Shown here: positions 1 to 7,483 of the stretch, piece by piece
Position numbering within the stretch: the stretch's first letter is position 1
How the letters are laid out: each line of letters starts with the position of its first letter
From: Duganella qianjiadongensis
GTDB lineage: Bacteria > Pseudomonadota > Gammaproteobacteria > Burkholderiales > Burkholderiaceae_D
Direction of reading: 5' to 3'
DNA: 64,000 bases
Assembly: GCF_009857915.1 (NCBI RefSeq)
Contig: NZ_WWCM01000005.1
Span: forward strand, 1 to 64,000
Translations under genes and position numbers: made by a program
Notes under the pieces: generated by a model
What the model was told of the DNA's origin: nothing
The model's database searches: none
The model's input: the letters and a program-made list of their open reading frames with translations, nothing else

Positions 1-1
1 T

Positions 2-88
2 TTGCTGGAATCGATTGGCCATATCCCGCCTGCTGAAGCTGAAATGAATTACTATCGTCAACTTTCCGGTCAAGCCATCCCGGTCTGA
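2..88 (+). mobile_element. IS3-family transposase, C-terminal end only (partial)
   Basis: The window opens inside a reading frame that stops at 86-88. The last 28 residues include GHIPPAEAE and NYYRQ, the usual tail of IS3-family OrfB (DDE) transposases. The following bases to about 120, ending CGGAACGGTTCA, resemble an IS3 terminal inverted repeat. The catalytic domain lies outside the window, so it cannot be judged whether the element is intact. It directly abuts another transposase remnant on the opposite strand, which suggests nested or colliding insertions. Confidence 0.65.
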
Positions 89-124
89 CTCACACCACGG
101 GGCCTCTCAAAATCCCGGAACGGT

Positions 125-430
125 TCAGACTCGTAGAGTTGCTCCCTTGTTTTTCATCTCAAGATGAATAACCTCAAAGTCTATCTCTTGCCGTCCAACT
201 GACTCGGTCGCCCGTTGGAGTGGATAGAGTGCAACTTCCAGGGCCATATCATCAATCTCGCTTGTCAGTGGCCAGACTAAGCCAGCTTGCCGGAATCGTT
301 CGCGGTATTCATTCACGGCAGTACGCCCTAATCCGGTGAATCGAGCCGTCTCTCGCGCTGACAAATTACGGTCATACAAGCACTTCAAAACTTCACGAAT
401 TTTTCTCATTGCCGCTCTCCGATTTGCCAT
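125..430 (-). pseudogene. IS21-family IstA transposase, N-terminal fragment
   Basis: About 100 residues starting MANRRAAMRKIREVL, then an HTH (LSARETARFTGLGRTAVNEY) and WPLTSEIDDMALEVALYP, match the DNA-binding N-terminus of IS21-type IstA transposases. A GGGGAG sequence lies just before ATG 430, or an ATG two codons upstream. IstA is normally several hundred residues and carries a DDE integrase core. Here the frame stops at 125 shortly after the HTH region, where the IS3 remnant begins. No IstB follows. It is therefore a truncated, presumably dead copy. Family assignment is from motif memory and fairly secure; the cause of truncation is inference. Confidence 0.65.
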
Positions 431-588
431 TACCATCTCCCCGTGCCATTGCCGACCGAGTGGATTTTGTTGACTAAATGGTGAAACGAAGAAAGCAGCC
501 GAAGACGCCATCGGAGGGCTTGACAGCTCCCGCCCGACGTTGTAGAGTGGAATCATCCTAATCCTTAGTAGAACGTTCCTGTTTCAGC

Positions 589-618
589 AAAGCCTTCGCG
601 CGAACGAGGGCTTTTTGC
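589..618. terminator. Possible terminator hairpin
   Basis: AAAGCCTTCG pairs imperfectly with CGAGGGCTTT around a short CG-rich loop and is followed by TTTGC. It lies downstream of nothing obvious on the plus strand and upstream of the transposase fragment on the minus strand. It may be a relic of a deleted gene. Confidence 0.35.
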
Positions 619-907
619 TTTCTAAGTCCTTTGATTAATCCATATACTCCCTGTCGAGACTAGTGCTGTTAAGGTGTTTAGCTCTGTAATTTTGGGCGCG
701 AGCAGATGATCATCAATGCGACGCATCAGGCACCTACGCCAGAATTCGGCATGGTCTTTTTTAGGTTGCCCCAAAGAGAAGGTTCACAGATTTTTTGACA
801 TGAATGTTTAGTGTCTGCTATCGCATTCACAAAATTCCACAAAGAAGGGATTGACCCGCTGAGGACCTCGCGCGAGAATTCAATGGCAGTCGAAATTTGC
901 AATCCCT

Positions 908-941
908 AAGCGCACTGAGCCTTTCCCGCCCAGTGCGCTTT
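908..941. terminator. Intrinsic terminator-like hairpin after the gp16-like gene
   Basis: A perfect 10-bp stem, AAGCGCACTG with CAGTGCGCTT, encloses a 13-base loop. It starts immediately after the stop codon of the minus-strand gene ending at 942, as expected for its terminator. The U-tract is weak in that direction. Confidence 0.55.
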
Positions 942-1160
942 TCACTTCACGTCAGGCGTTTTCATCTCCTTTGAACTTAGAGGACCGGATACTAATCCAA
1001 ATGCGATGGCTATTGCTCGGGACTGCCCCCGATAGCATTTGCGTTCTCCTGTAAGAACTGCATAGACCAAGCTCGGGTTGAACCCGTTTATAGCGGCCCA
1101 CTGTGCAACGGTTAGTCCCGCATCTCGGATTTCTTGTTTAATTTTTTGCTCCGGAGTCAT
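942..1160 (-). CDS. Phage-type DNA-binding protein, BcepMu gp16-like
   Basis: A 72-residue protein starting MTPEQKIKQEIRDAGLTVAQWA, followed by NGFNPSLVYAVLTGERKC and RGQSRAIAIAFGL. This layout is typical of small phage-associated regulators of the BcepMu gp16 family: a short helix-turn-helix with the conserved GxxKCxRGQSHxIAxxLGL tail. A GTG start at 1208 would add 16 residues; the ATG at 1160 matches the family start better. It stands alone without other phage genes, so it is probably a remnant of a Mu-like prophage or a domesticated regulator. A terminator-like hairpin follows directly. Its target is unknown. Confidence 0.6.
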   Translation of the reverse strand: MTPEQKIKQEIRDAGLTVAQWAAINGFNPSLVYAVLTGERKCYRGQSRAIAIAFGLVSGPLSSKEMKTPDVK

Positions 1161-1658
1161 GTCGGGTTGATTTTCAGAGTCTCTCGCACTGTCGTCACAT
1201 AAACGCACTTATACGCAATGACTTCAGGATGCCCCTTTCCTTCCTGAAAGTCAATATTCGGTGATGTTGCAGATTTCATGGTGTAAATTTTCACTTATCC
1301 ACATTGTTGCAAATATTATTTCGATGGGATTGCAGTTGTGGAAATAATTATCTCTTGGCTTAGCGAGTGATTCATGGGAAGGGAGTCGTGGCAGCCTGCG
1401 AATGACTGTCGGTAGTGGCGTGTCGCACCGAAATTTGCGCCTATGCGCGCTCGCATAAATCGAGCGCATAGCATTTCTGCGTATCTTGAACTCCACTTTT
1501 AGCTTGATCGATCTTATCCTGATCCGCCTTCAATACTGGGACTCCTGGGCACGCACCGACTTGCGGACTAGCAATTATGATCAGCGTCCGGGAGGCCTGC
1601 GTATACCGTTTATGAAGGAAAAATTCCGAACTGGTGAACTGCGTGTGAAGTGATCGTG
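1161..1658. other. Stretch without a convincing gene
   Basis: Two minus-strand open frames of 74 and 81 codons overlap here in different frames. Neither has a recognisable motif or a good ribosome site. A bulged inverted repeat (about 1440-1471, GCTCG with CGAGC flanked by CTATGCGC and GCATAG) is the only structure I see. The stretch may be a degraded gene. Confidence 0.35.
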
Positions 1659-1871
1659 ATGACAAAACTGACGGATGACGAAGAATACGCCTTCGATGAG
1701 TTGATGCAGACGGATCCAGAGGCCGTTCAGATATTCAGGGAATGCTGTGCAGAGATGTCGGATGAAGACCGTGAGCGCTTTACTCGATTTACCGAGCGCC
1801 TTGCAAGCCTGCTTGCCGGGCTGAATCCAACAAAAGACAGCTTTATCTGTACTAGCTCATACTTGAGCTGA
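1659..1871 (+). CDS. Small acidic hypothetical protein
   Basis: A 70-residue frame beginning MTKLTDDEEYAFDELM is strongly acidic and predicted helical (PEAVQIFRECCAEMSDEDRERF). The amino-acid make-up is that of a real soluble protein rather than a random frame. The start is uncertain: ATG 1659 is preceded only by a weak GAAG, and an earlier ATG at 1650 is possible. I recognise no family. The length and acidity would fit a small regulator or an antitoxin-like partner, but no toxin is next to it. It runs against the minus-strand unit that ends at 1926. Confidence 0.35.
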   Translation: MTKLTDDEEYAFDELMQTDPEAVQIFRECCAEMSDEDRERFTRFTERLASLLAGLNPTKDSFICTSSYLS

Positions 1872-1898
1872 CGCACTGTGTCTGACTAAGACCGGCAG

Positions 1899-1918
1899 CA
1901 TCCGCCCCATAGCGGACC
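1899..1918. repeat. Short palindrome, variant of the array motif
   Basis: ATCCGCCCCATAGCGGACC forms a TCCGC/GCGGA stem just after the stop of the gene ending at 1926. It resembles the punctuating palindromes of 3.3-14.2 kb in arm sequence and position, but has a different loop. Confidence 0.4.
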
Positions 1919-1925
1919 TTTGAAA

Positions 1926-2660
1926 TTAGCCTGTCTTTTTCTCTTTCCGATACATGGATAAGGGGCCGAAGGATAAAGCTATATTCCCTAAGCGACGGCC
2001 CAATACATTTTGTTTCCAATTAGCTGAATAGATTCGGCTCGAAGGATAACCAAATTCGCTTACAAGATTTGGATCTTTCAGTAAATCCCCGATCAAGTAC
2101 CAGGCTTGCTGTGTATGGTCTTTTGCACCGTATAGCCAGATTTCACCAAGTGCTTTCGGCAATCTTAGCTTAGCTGGACAAAGTTCGTTTAAATCTCGAT
2201 TGATGTGAATTGCGACAACTAAATCTTTCGAATCTTTAAGCCTTTCCTCGAGCTTATCCAATATATCTTGCAGTTGAACATTTGGATTTATGTTTGACGG
2301 AGGAAGCTCTTTTAACTGGACCGGCACCATGCTGGTGACATCACCAGTTTCGAATTTGGCGACTATGTCATAGTCCGATGATTCGAAAAGTGCGAAGGAC
2401 ACCTCTTGGCCGATTCGTGCACTCATACCATGGCAAAAAAGAGCAGCTTGACGCCCCTCTAAGTAAGGCTTCAACTTGTTAGTGCGCAATGCCGCAGTCT
2501 TATACGGCAGCTTGTCTAGCAGTCCGCTTCTCTCGATTCGTCTAAGCCCATCTAGGATAAGCTTGGGCCGATAGTAAGTGAGCTTTAGCCATTCACGGGG
2601 GAATTTTCCATTTCTCATAGCTAGAATCGCAATGTCCGCCTTTGGTCGATATCGATCCAT
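1926..2660 (-). CDS. Hypothetical protein, possible PD-(D/E)XK-like nuclease fold
   Basis: A 244-residue soluble protein with no signal peptide. In its first half, DYDIVAKFETGD is followed by VPVQLKELPP, which resembles the D...(E/Q)xK arrangement of PD-(D/E)XK endonuclease folds, although the usual spacing and a leading Glu cannot be confirmed by eye. The C-terminal half has no motif I recognise. It follows the gene ending at 2674 by only 13 bases on the same strand and is probably cotranscribed with it. No transmembrane segments are seen. Function is unknown; a role with its upstream partner in host defence is possible but purely inferred from the fold guess and the mobile neighbourhood. 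Confidence 0.55.
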   Translation of the reverse strand: MDRYRPKADIAILAMRNGKFPREWLKLTYYRPKLILDGLRRIERSGLLDKLPYKTAALRTNKLKPYLEGRQAALFCHGMSARIGQEVSFALFESSDYDIVAKFETGDVTSMVPVQLKELPPSNINPNVQLQDILDKLEERLKDSKDLVVAIHINRDLNELCPAKLRLPKALGEIWLYGAKDHTQQAWYLIGDLLKDPNLVSEFGYPSSRIYSANWKQNVLGRRLGNIALSFGPLSMYRKEKKTG

Positions 2661-2673
2661 TTAGGATGCATAG

Positions 2674-3276
2674 TCATCGCGGGTACTCATACATGACGTA
2701 CGGGATTGCAATCCACTCGTCCATATAGTCTTGGGCGGCTATGATCCGCACGAATGCTCGAACCGGCATAGTCAAATCGCGAAGCAGAACTTTATGCATC
2801 TTGAGCAGAGCATCTAACCCAGAGACAAAGTAGTCCGGAGTGGTAATGAGCGCCAACTTCAATGCATCATTCTTCAGCGTGAAACAGCCTTGCTCTTCGC
2901 CCTGTACGTAGGTTTCAGTTCCGGGCACCCCTTGGGACTGCCTCGCCGTTAAAGTGCCAAGGGTGGCGGTCACCCAACCAAACTTTGAACACATATCCTT
3001 CTGTAAAACAGCGGTGTCGATCTCGCTCACCTGCTGTATCGTCGGCATTACGGTTGCAAGCATCTCCAGTGTAGAGATTGGAAACGTACGTGTCTCGATT
3101 GCACTCACCTCTGCAGAAAAGACGGGAATCGCCGCTCCCGCCTTTTTTCCTTGCGTTTTGGTGATCTGAGAACTTGGCGACTTGCCGGAAAAGATTTCGT
3201 ACTTTCCTGCCACAAAATCTCTGTCAAGATAGACGAGCGCCGAATGGAGTTCATTGGTTAGCATAGTTAGCTGCAT
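2674..3276 (-). CDS. Hypothetical protein, first gene of a two-gene unit
   Basis: A 200-residue soluble protein. The start is set at ATG 3276 because GGAG lies five bases upstream; GTG 3279 is the alternative. It opens with ELHSALVYLDRDFVAGKYE, has a Lys/Ser-rich loop (SPSSQITKTQGKK) and ends MDEWIAIPYVMYEYPR. The YLDxxF start and the hydrophobic IPxxxYE end are vaguely like DUF6414-type proteins, but I would not rely on that. The downstream gene begins 13 bases after its stop, so the two probably act together. Codon usage is less G+C-rich than in the genes after 17.5 kb, consistent with acquired DNA. Confidence 0.6.
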   Translation of the reverse strand: MQLTMLTNELHSALVYLDRDFVAGKYEIFSGKSPSSQITKTQGKKAGAAIPVFSAEVSAIETRTFPISTLEMLATVMPTIQQVSEIDTAVLQKDMCSKFGWVTATLGTLTARQSQGVPGTETYVQGEEQGCFTLKNDALKLALITTPDYFVSGLDALLKMHKVLLRDLTMPVRAFVRIIAAQDYMDEWIAIPYVMYEYPR

Positions 3277-3392
3277 CACGGCTCCGGTAAAAATTCAGCG
3301 GCACAAACAGGCGCACGCCAGAGGCCAACACTAGTGTTAGTTTTTAATCAAAAAAGCTTTGTTCCAATCGTAAGGCCATAGGCCCGATGAAA

Positions 3393-3415
3393 GGCGGCTT
3401 TTGGCCGTTTGCGGC
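3393..3415. repeat. Array palindrome copy 1
   Basis: GGCGGCTTTTGGCCGTTTGC on the plus strand, with a CGGC/GCCG stem around TTTTG. It begins 11 bases beyond the stop of the gene ending at 3427. Confidence 0.65.
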
Positions 3416-3426
3416 GTTGTTCAACT

Positions 3427-3636
3427 TTAACCAGCTTTAATGCGAGTGTGAAAGTGTCCGTCTTCTACAGCGCCCAAAAATAGAAAGTCACCACTATCGA
3501 AGCCTGATGCAGCCCCTTTGACGGACGAAAGGCTAGAGGCAAGCAGCCCCTCGTCTTGCAAGGCTTGAATCGCTGCAATCGCTCCATACGCTAACGCGAG
3601 GGGGGAGTTGCCAGACAGTCGTGCTGAAATTTTCAA
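3427..3636 (-). CDS. Short hypothetical protein, possibly a C-terminal remnant
   Basis: A 69-residue frame that can start only at a TTG (3636), overlapping the stop codon of the upstream peptidase gene by four bases. The sequence (SPLALAYGAIAAIQALQ, then SGFDSGDFLFLGAVEDGHFHT) has a protein-like character. It is followed at 11 bases by an array palindrome, like the other genes here. It may be a translationally coupled small gene, or the surviving end of a larger gene whose start was lost when the peptidase gene arrived. No family recognised. Confidence 0.4.
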   Translation of the reverse strand: MKISARLSGNSPLALAYGAIAAIQALQDEGLLASSLSSVKGAASGFDSGDFLFLGAVEDGHFHTRIKAG

Positions 3637-4709
3637 ATATTTTTTATTTTTTCAATAAACTCATCACTGAAAATTGGTAAATTTCCATCTTCTAATGCAA
3701 TCGTCTGATAATGCAGAAAAAATTGCTTTGGTTCCTCTTTCAACAAGTTAAAAATCGCCATTTTCCCATCCTTTTTTACAATCGTGCTGGCCATTAGCCA
3801 ACCTAAATCATAAGCCGTCTCATCAAAATTCTTATAGAACATCAAACCGTAAATGCGGTCATACGCTTGTTCGTCATTCGGAGGAGCAAATAACAACCGC
3901 CACCCCAACGTTTCGAACATGGTAACCAAGCTATGGATGCGGATAGCGTTGCGCTCGATGCCGATTTTCCTTTGTGCTGAATAGGGAGTTGGGGGTCTCT
4001 CCGCCACGGGATGCGTGAACAACTCAGCAGTTCCTTCTTGCACCAAATTGACGAGCAGATGGTTCATCCAAATTGGCCCGGTCTTTGAAGCCGGGCCTTG
4101 TGCCGTTGGCAATGATTCAGGCCGCATTATGTGGGCCTGCACAGCGTGGAACAGCTCATGCGCAACTGTCTCCCCAAGTTCCTGTACCGAGGCTTCAGAA
4201 AACGTCGCTAAATTTACATAGACGTCATCGGGAACATCATCGAACGTGAATCCATCCGAGTTGCTGCCAAATATGAAGTGCACATTGATGTGAGCACTGA
4301 ATTCAGGCGGAACATAGTCTTTAATCTGACGCAAAACTTCTGCCGCCAGCGGTGCATACTTGCCATTATCGGTTCGCGTCAATTCACTCGTCAGCAATTG
4401 CGCAGAAGCGATTGCTTTTTTACTCTTCCGAAAACCTTTCAGATGAAGCAAAAGAGCGTCGCAATTATTCAAGCGCATTTTTTTAATCATTGCCTTCGCA
4501 TCGGGCAACGTACAGAAATCGTTGAGAGCAGCCTCATCAAAATCGCCAGTGCTTACAGCCTTACTGACAATCCTAGCCGTCTCAAAATCGAAATTGAAAT
4601 GAATACCTAGTTGAGTTGCACTCTGCTCGTCAGCAGCAATTGAGAACACAGAACTACAGAGCGCCAATAGAATCAGGACGACACGTACAAGACTCTTAAA
4701 AGAAAACAT
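3633..4709 (-). CDS. Exported zinc-dependent peptidase (DUF5700-like)
   Basis: A 358-residue protein with a clear signal peptide (residues 1-26, VVLILLALCSSVFSIAADE) and a zinc-protease motif HELFH at 184-188. E225 or E229 in QEGTAELF is the likely third ligand. This layout fits the putative zinc proteases grouped as DUF5700. It should act in the periplasm or outside the cell; the substrate is unknown. GGAGA six bases before ATG 4709 supports the start. It is one of two HExxH proteins in the minus-strand array (the other ends at 13426), and the two are not obviously related. Base composition is more A+T-rich than in the later part of the window. Confidence 0.75.
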   Translation of the reverse strand: MFSFKSLVRVVLILLALCSSVFSIAADEQSATQLGIHFNFDFETARIVSKAVSTGDFDEAALNDFCTLPDAKAMIKKMRLNNCDALLLHLKGFRKSKKAIASAQLLTSELTRTDNGKYAPLAAEVLRQIKDYVPPEFSAHINVHFIFGSNSDGFTFDDVPDDVYVNLATFSEASVQELGETVAHELFHAVQAHIMRPESLPTAQGPASKTGPIWMNHLLVNLVQEGTAELFTHPVAERPPTPYSAQRKIGIERNAIRIHSLVTMFETLGWRLLFAPPNDEQAYDRIYGLMFYKNFDETAYDLGWLMASTIVKKDGKMAIFNLLKEEPKQFFLHYQTIALEDGNLPIFSDEFIEKIKNI

Positions 4710-4772
4710 CTAGTTCTCCAATTTTAGGGATAGACATTAGCGCTCCGGCTTAATGTTTTGCGAACATCTACC

Positions 4773-4812
4773 GGCGGCTATTGGCCGAACTCGGACGACT
4801 GTGCTCAGAATA
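4773..4812. repeat. Array palindrome copy 2, with extended flank
   Basis: GGCGGCTATTGGCCGAACTC, then ...CTGTGCTCAGAATAGCA to 4812. The tail TCAGAATAGCAnnTTGCC recurs beside the copy at 14197, so these two copies share a repeat of about 45 bases rather than the core only. Confidence 0.7.
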
Positions 4813-4902
4813 GCAGATTGCCAATCCGGAAATTTCACGAATTCCCACATCGAGCTAAAGACGTCCCGTTGAGAATATTCGCTTTGTTAGCCTTCGATAA
4901 TA

Positions 4903-5454
4903 CTAAGGCGTACATATGAAGATAAAAGGCGGTTTCACCGCCAAGACCTTCGCGAGTGAAATTCGCCTTTTTAAGCTAGGCCAATTCGTCTCTATCCCAT
5001 TTTTCTCGGCAATTGGCTCTCGATGCAAGCTTACCAACCCATTCTTTTCGAATACAAAATCACCAATGTAGACACTCCTACCTGACGGAACCTCGAACGC
5101 TAAAAAGTCCCCTGAAAGTCGGGAGAGATGAAATGGGCTATATACGTAGTAGCCTGCAGGAACTTCAAAAGCGAAATACTTCAATTCACCAGGTTCAGGT
5201 GCGACGAAAGCTTCAGTGCGATTGAACTGAAAGCAGTTTCCTGTAATGTTCTGCTTTGCCAAGTCGTACTCAGCCAATTGAACCGAAAACTTAGAGTATT
5301 TCCAAGGACCCTCGACCTTCACTCCATAAATGACAACTGCGCGGCCGTCACGCGGAGTTTCGCCTGTGGGCAGCGCTTTAACCGCATTCATGGTGCAACC
5401 ATTGAGTAACGATGCAAATACAAGGACCAAGACTAATTGAAGGATTCTTGTCAT
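4903..5454 (-). CDS. Hypothetical lipoprotein
   Basis: A 183-residue protein with a lipoprotein signal (VLVFASLLNGC, predicted lipidated Cys at residue 20). The mature part has repeated short beta-like segments (FAFEVPAGYYVYSPF and FLAFEVPSGRSVYIGDF), suggesting a beta-sandwich made of two similar strands or repeats. No catalytic motif is visible. It is expected at the inner or outer membrane. It is a stand-alone array gene; the gap to the next gene downstream holds palindrome copy 2. No name assigned. Confidence 0.65.
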   Translation of the reverse strand: MTRILQLVLVLVFASLLNGCTMNAVKALPTGETPRDGRAVVIYGVKVEGPWKYSKFSVQLAEYDLAKQNITGNCFQFNRTEAFVAPEPGELKYFAFEVPAGYYVYSPFHLSRLSGDFLAFEVPSGRSVYIGDFVFEKNGLVSLHREPIAEKNGIETNWPSLKRRISLAKVLAVKPPFIFICTP

Positions 5455-5490
5455 ACCGTTTGAAATTATTGAATCGGTCTAGGTTGATAT

Positions 5491-5513
5491 GGCCGCTCTT
5501 GGCCGTAGCCGGC
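5491..5513. repeat. Array palindrome copy 3
   Basis: GGCCGCTCTTGGCCGTAGCC, five bases beyond the stop of the gene ending at 5519. Confidence 0.65.
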
Positions 5514-5518
5514 CCCAC

Positions 5519-5896
5519 TTAACGGGTTATGCCATGAAATTTATCCATGGCCTCACAATGAGACCTTGCCAACGGACCTAGCAACGGCCGCCAAAGTTCT
5601 GGTGCTATTTTTCGTTGATGCTGTAGTCCCTCAAGGAAGCCTGTCGCCACAACAGTTTGTATAGCCTCATTGCCTTCTGACAGAAGCTTTTCCACAACAC
5701 CGAATAGCGCGTCGGACTGATCATAATCACCGCTCTGAAAGCGGTCGATCACCAGGCCGCAGAGTTGGTGCATCCATGGGAATGCCAAGAATTCTCCCCC
5801 CTCACCGATCCAGTCATCGGCAGCTGCGACGACTCGCTCTCGCAGTCCGGAATATGTGCGACACAATAACTGACGCATCTCTTCAAACTCAATCAT
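5519..5896 (-). CDS. DUF7674-like helical protein
   Basis: A 125-residue cytoplasmic all-helical protein. FLAFPWMHQLCGLVIDRFQSGD, then ALFGVVEKLLSEGNEAIQTVVATGFLEGLQ, then a closing LLGPLARS resemble the small DUF7674 family, whose members are often found among immunity-like or orphan genes. The function of that family is not known to me. The palindromes on both sides (copies 3 and 4) make it a textbook unit of the array. The match is from memory of the helical pattern and is moderately sure. Confidence 0.55.
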   Translation of the reverse strand: MIEFEEMRQLLCRTYSGLRERVVAAADDWIGEGGEFLAFPWMHQLCGLVIDRFQSGDYDQSDALFGVVEKLLSEGNEAIQTVVATGFLEGLQHQRKIAPELWRPLLGPLARSHCEAMDKFHGITR

Positions 5897-5930
5897 TCAC
5901 TGGCCTTAAAATTTTCTGCTGAGCCCAACA

Positions 5931-5953
5931 GTCCGCTGCTGGCCGCGAGCAGT
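5931..5953. repeat. Array palindrome copy 4
   Basis: GTCCGCTGCTGGCCGCGAGC, nine bases beyond the stop of the gene ending at 5963. Confidence 0.6.
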
Positions 5954-5962
5954 AGCTTTAAT

Positions 5963-6346
5963 TCAATATGCGGGGCAGCTCAAGTTTCCTTCTTTGCACA
6001 CACTAAGTTCTTTTATTTCTTGCAAACGAATGGCAGTTTTCTCTGAAAGACATAAGTACCGAACCATTGGATAAACGCTGCCGCCCTCCACGCCGGAGCT
6101 CTCAAATTCACAAGAAGCATCTCTGAATTTTATCCATGCAAGCTGCGCATCTTTAAGCTGTTTTTTCTGAGATTCTCTGAGGCGAACGCGATATTCAGCA
6201 TAAGCCGTATTTAGTTTTTTATCTTGCTCAGCGTAATCCTGTCTTGCACATGCCGTCATCTCGACTTGAGTTTTCGGGTCCTCGCAATTTGCAACCGCTG
6301 AGCGAAAAAATACGCAAAGAAGAGCGAAAACAATTTTTCTCATCAT
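5963..6346 (-). CDS. Exported LprI-like protein (DUF1311, lysozyme-inhibitor type)
   Basis: A 127-residue protein with a signal peptide (MRKIVFALLCVFFRSAVA). The mature part has the DUF1311/LprI pattern: C...TQVEMTACARQDYAEQD, then KLNTAYAEYRVRL, LKDAQLAWIKFRDASCEFE and further Cys residues. Proteins of this family are periplasmic, and LprI of Mycobacterium inhibits lysozyme; whether this one does is inference. ATG 6346 was chosen; a TTG two codons upstream is possible. Conserved Cys pairs suggest disulfides. It is a single-gene unit between palindromes 4 and 5. Confidence 0.75.
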   Translation of the reverse strand: MMRKIVFALLCVFFRSAVANCEDPKTQVEMTACARQDYAEQDKKLNTAYAEYRVRLRESQKKQLKDAQLAWIKFRDASCEFESSGVEGGSVYPMVRYLCLSEKTAIRLQEIKELSVCKEGNLSCPAY

Positions 6347-6390
6347 TTTCAACCGAAGTTATCCAATTAGAATTCTCGCTACCGGTATCT

Positions 6391-6413
6391 GTCTGCTATT
6401 GGCTGATTTCTGC
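6391..6413. repeat. Array palindrome copy 5
   Basis: GTCTGCTATTGGCTGATTTC. It shares an extended left side (ACCGGTATCTGTCTGCTATTGGC) with the copy at 10901 (GCACCTGTCTGCTATTGGC), so these two are a close subtype. Confidence 0.6.
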
Positions 6414-6477
6414 CTATATGATAGAACTGCGTCATTGGGACGTTCGATATCAATATGTAAAATTCCGCATTTTCGGA

Positions 6478-6996
6478 TTAATTCAACGTAGTTTCTTTCG
6501 CAGATCTAATACAGACCGCGATGTTATTTGCATCACCCTGTAAAGTCACTGCCCCCTTATTAGTAGGAAGTAAACCCTCAGCACTTCCAATAAGTACAAA
6601 AGGCAATTCGCCATGCCGACACAAAAGAGAAAATTCATTCCGGTTAACCGCGGAGGAGGTGACTTCATCCATATTGACTTGCTCGCTAATTTTGATCATT
6701 GAGGGTACATTGTTAGCTACCGGATAACCGCAGTAACCGAAGTGTACGGGGCGTCCGGTAAATGAAATTTTCCCCACTGGTAGGTCGATCTCCCCAGTTA
6801 CATTTCCCTGTGCAACAAAAGGAATCAGTCCCGTTCCACATGTAATCCGTAAGCCATCAACATATGCAGATCCACCGTCTGTGGGAAGAATTATTCCTTG
6901 GTTGTCAGCGAAGGCAAATTGAGCGTTTAAGGCAATTGACATCAAAAGACAAACAATATGGCGGCTTCCAATCGTATTAAACTTATGTGAACTCAT
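6478..6996 (-). CDS. Exported hypothetical protein, copy A of a duplicated gene
   Basis: A 172-residue protein with a signal peptide (about 1-30, VCLLMSIALNAQFAFADNQG). The mature part has RITCGTGLIPFVAQGNVTGEI, RPVHFGYCGYP and LLCRHGELPFVLIGS, with four Cys likely forming disulfides. I do not know the family. It is closely similar along its whole length to the protein at 8344-8862, with differences spread evenly and the same length. The DNA similarity continues about 40 bases past the stop (TTTTACAT..TGATA.CGA.CG) and upstream into the neighbouring palindrome. Two unrelated genes lie between the copies. Confidence 0.65.
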   Translation of the reverse strand: MSSHKFNTIGSRHIVCLLMSIALNAQFAFADNQGIILPTDGGSAYVDGLRITCGTGLIPFVAQGNVTGEIDLPVGKISFTGRPVHFGYCGYPVANNVPSMIKISEQVNMDEVTSSAVNRNEFSLLCRHGELPFVLIGSAEGLLPTNKGAVTLQGDANNIAVCIRSAKETTLN

Positions 6997-7014
6997 TTTG
7001 AATTAATGTTAGAT

Positions 7015-7039
7015 GGCAGCTTCTGGCCGGATGCAGCGG
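7015..7039. repeat. Array palindrome copy 6
   Basis: GGCAGCTTCTGGCCGGATGC, 24 bases beyond the stop of the gene ending at 7064. It is nearest in sequence to the copy at 8881, which sits at the same place beside the duplicated gene. Confidence 0.65.
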
Positions 7040-7063
7040 TAACAACGAAAAACCGTTGATATC

Positions 7064-7483
7064 TCACTTCACAAAGTAACCAGAAACTTTCCAAATACCG
7101 TCCTCATTCAACATCGGAACAACGGTCTCGATAACTTCCGCTTTTTTCGTGTATTCACTAGCGTACTGAATCACAACATATTTCCCCGTGCGGGCTCCAG
7201 GTAGCTTTTCAGCGAAAGCGACAGAAACTACAGAGCGATTCTTCAAGTCGCCAATTGTTGTTCGGACCACCCTCAAGATGAACTCCCACTCCGCTTTTGT
7301 TACAGTCTGCTGAAAAACAGGAGCAGCTTGCTCCCAGGTTTCATCATAGTGACCAGCATCTGCTGATGTAAGCCATAGCTGCGCCGCTTGCGTTGCGTTT
7401 CGAATAACCTCATTGTTTTCGGCACAAACAGGTACGCAAATTATTGCAGAACCTATCAGCAATATCGAGAATAGCTTTCGCAT
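7064..7483 (-). CDS. Exported DUF4019-like protein
   Basis: A 139-residue protein from ATG 7483 (MRKLFSILLIGSAIICVPVCA signal peptide). A longer frame to 7516 would place 11 residues before the signal and is unlikely. The mature part AAQLWLTSADAGHYDETWEQAAPVFQ, then KAEWEFILRVVR and KYVVIQYASEYTKKAEVIETVVPM...WKVSGYFVK follows the DUF4019 pattern, a small alpha-beta cone-like fold found in exported proteins. The function of the family is not established. Single-gene unit. Confidence 0.7.
   Translation of the reverse strand: MRKLFSILLIGSAIICVPVCAENNEVIRNATQAAQLWLTSADAGHYDETWEQAAPVFQQTVTKAEWEFILRVVRTTIGDLKNRSVVSVAFAEKLPGARTGKYVVIQYASEYTKKAEVIETVVPMLNEDGIWKVSGYFVK

Larger units (their letters stand above)
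431..941. other. Gene-poor stretch between transposase remnant and phage-type gene
   Basis: There is no convincing gene in about 510 bases. It holds two hairpins (entered separately) and, on the minus strand around 625-785, an open stretch reading KKDHAEFWRRCLMRRIDDH without a usable start. That could be another decayed fragment, but I do not recognise its family. Confidence 0.4.

Noticed and set aside
1251-1665. Two overlapping minus-strand frames of 81 and 74 codons
   Set aside because: Different frames over the same bases, no motif, no good start; at best decayed DNA.
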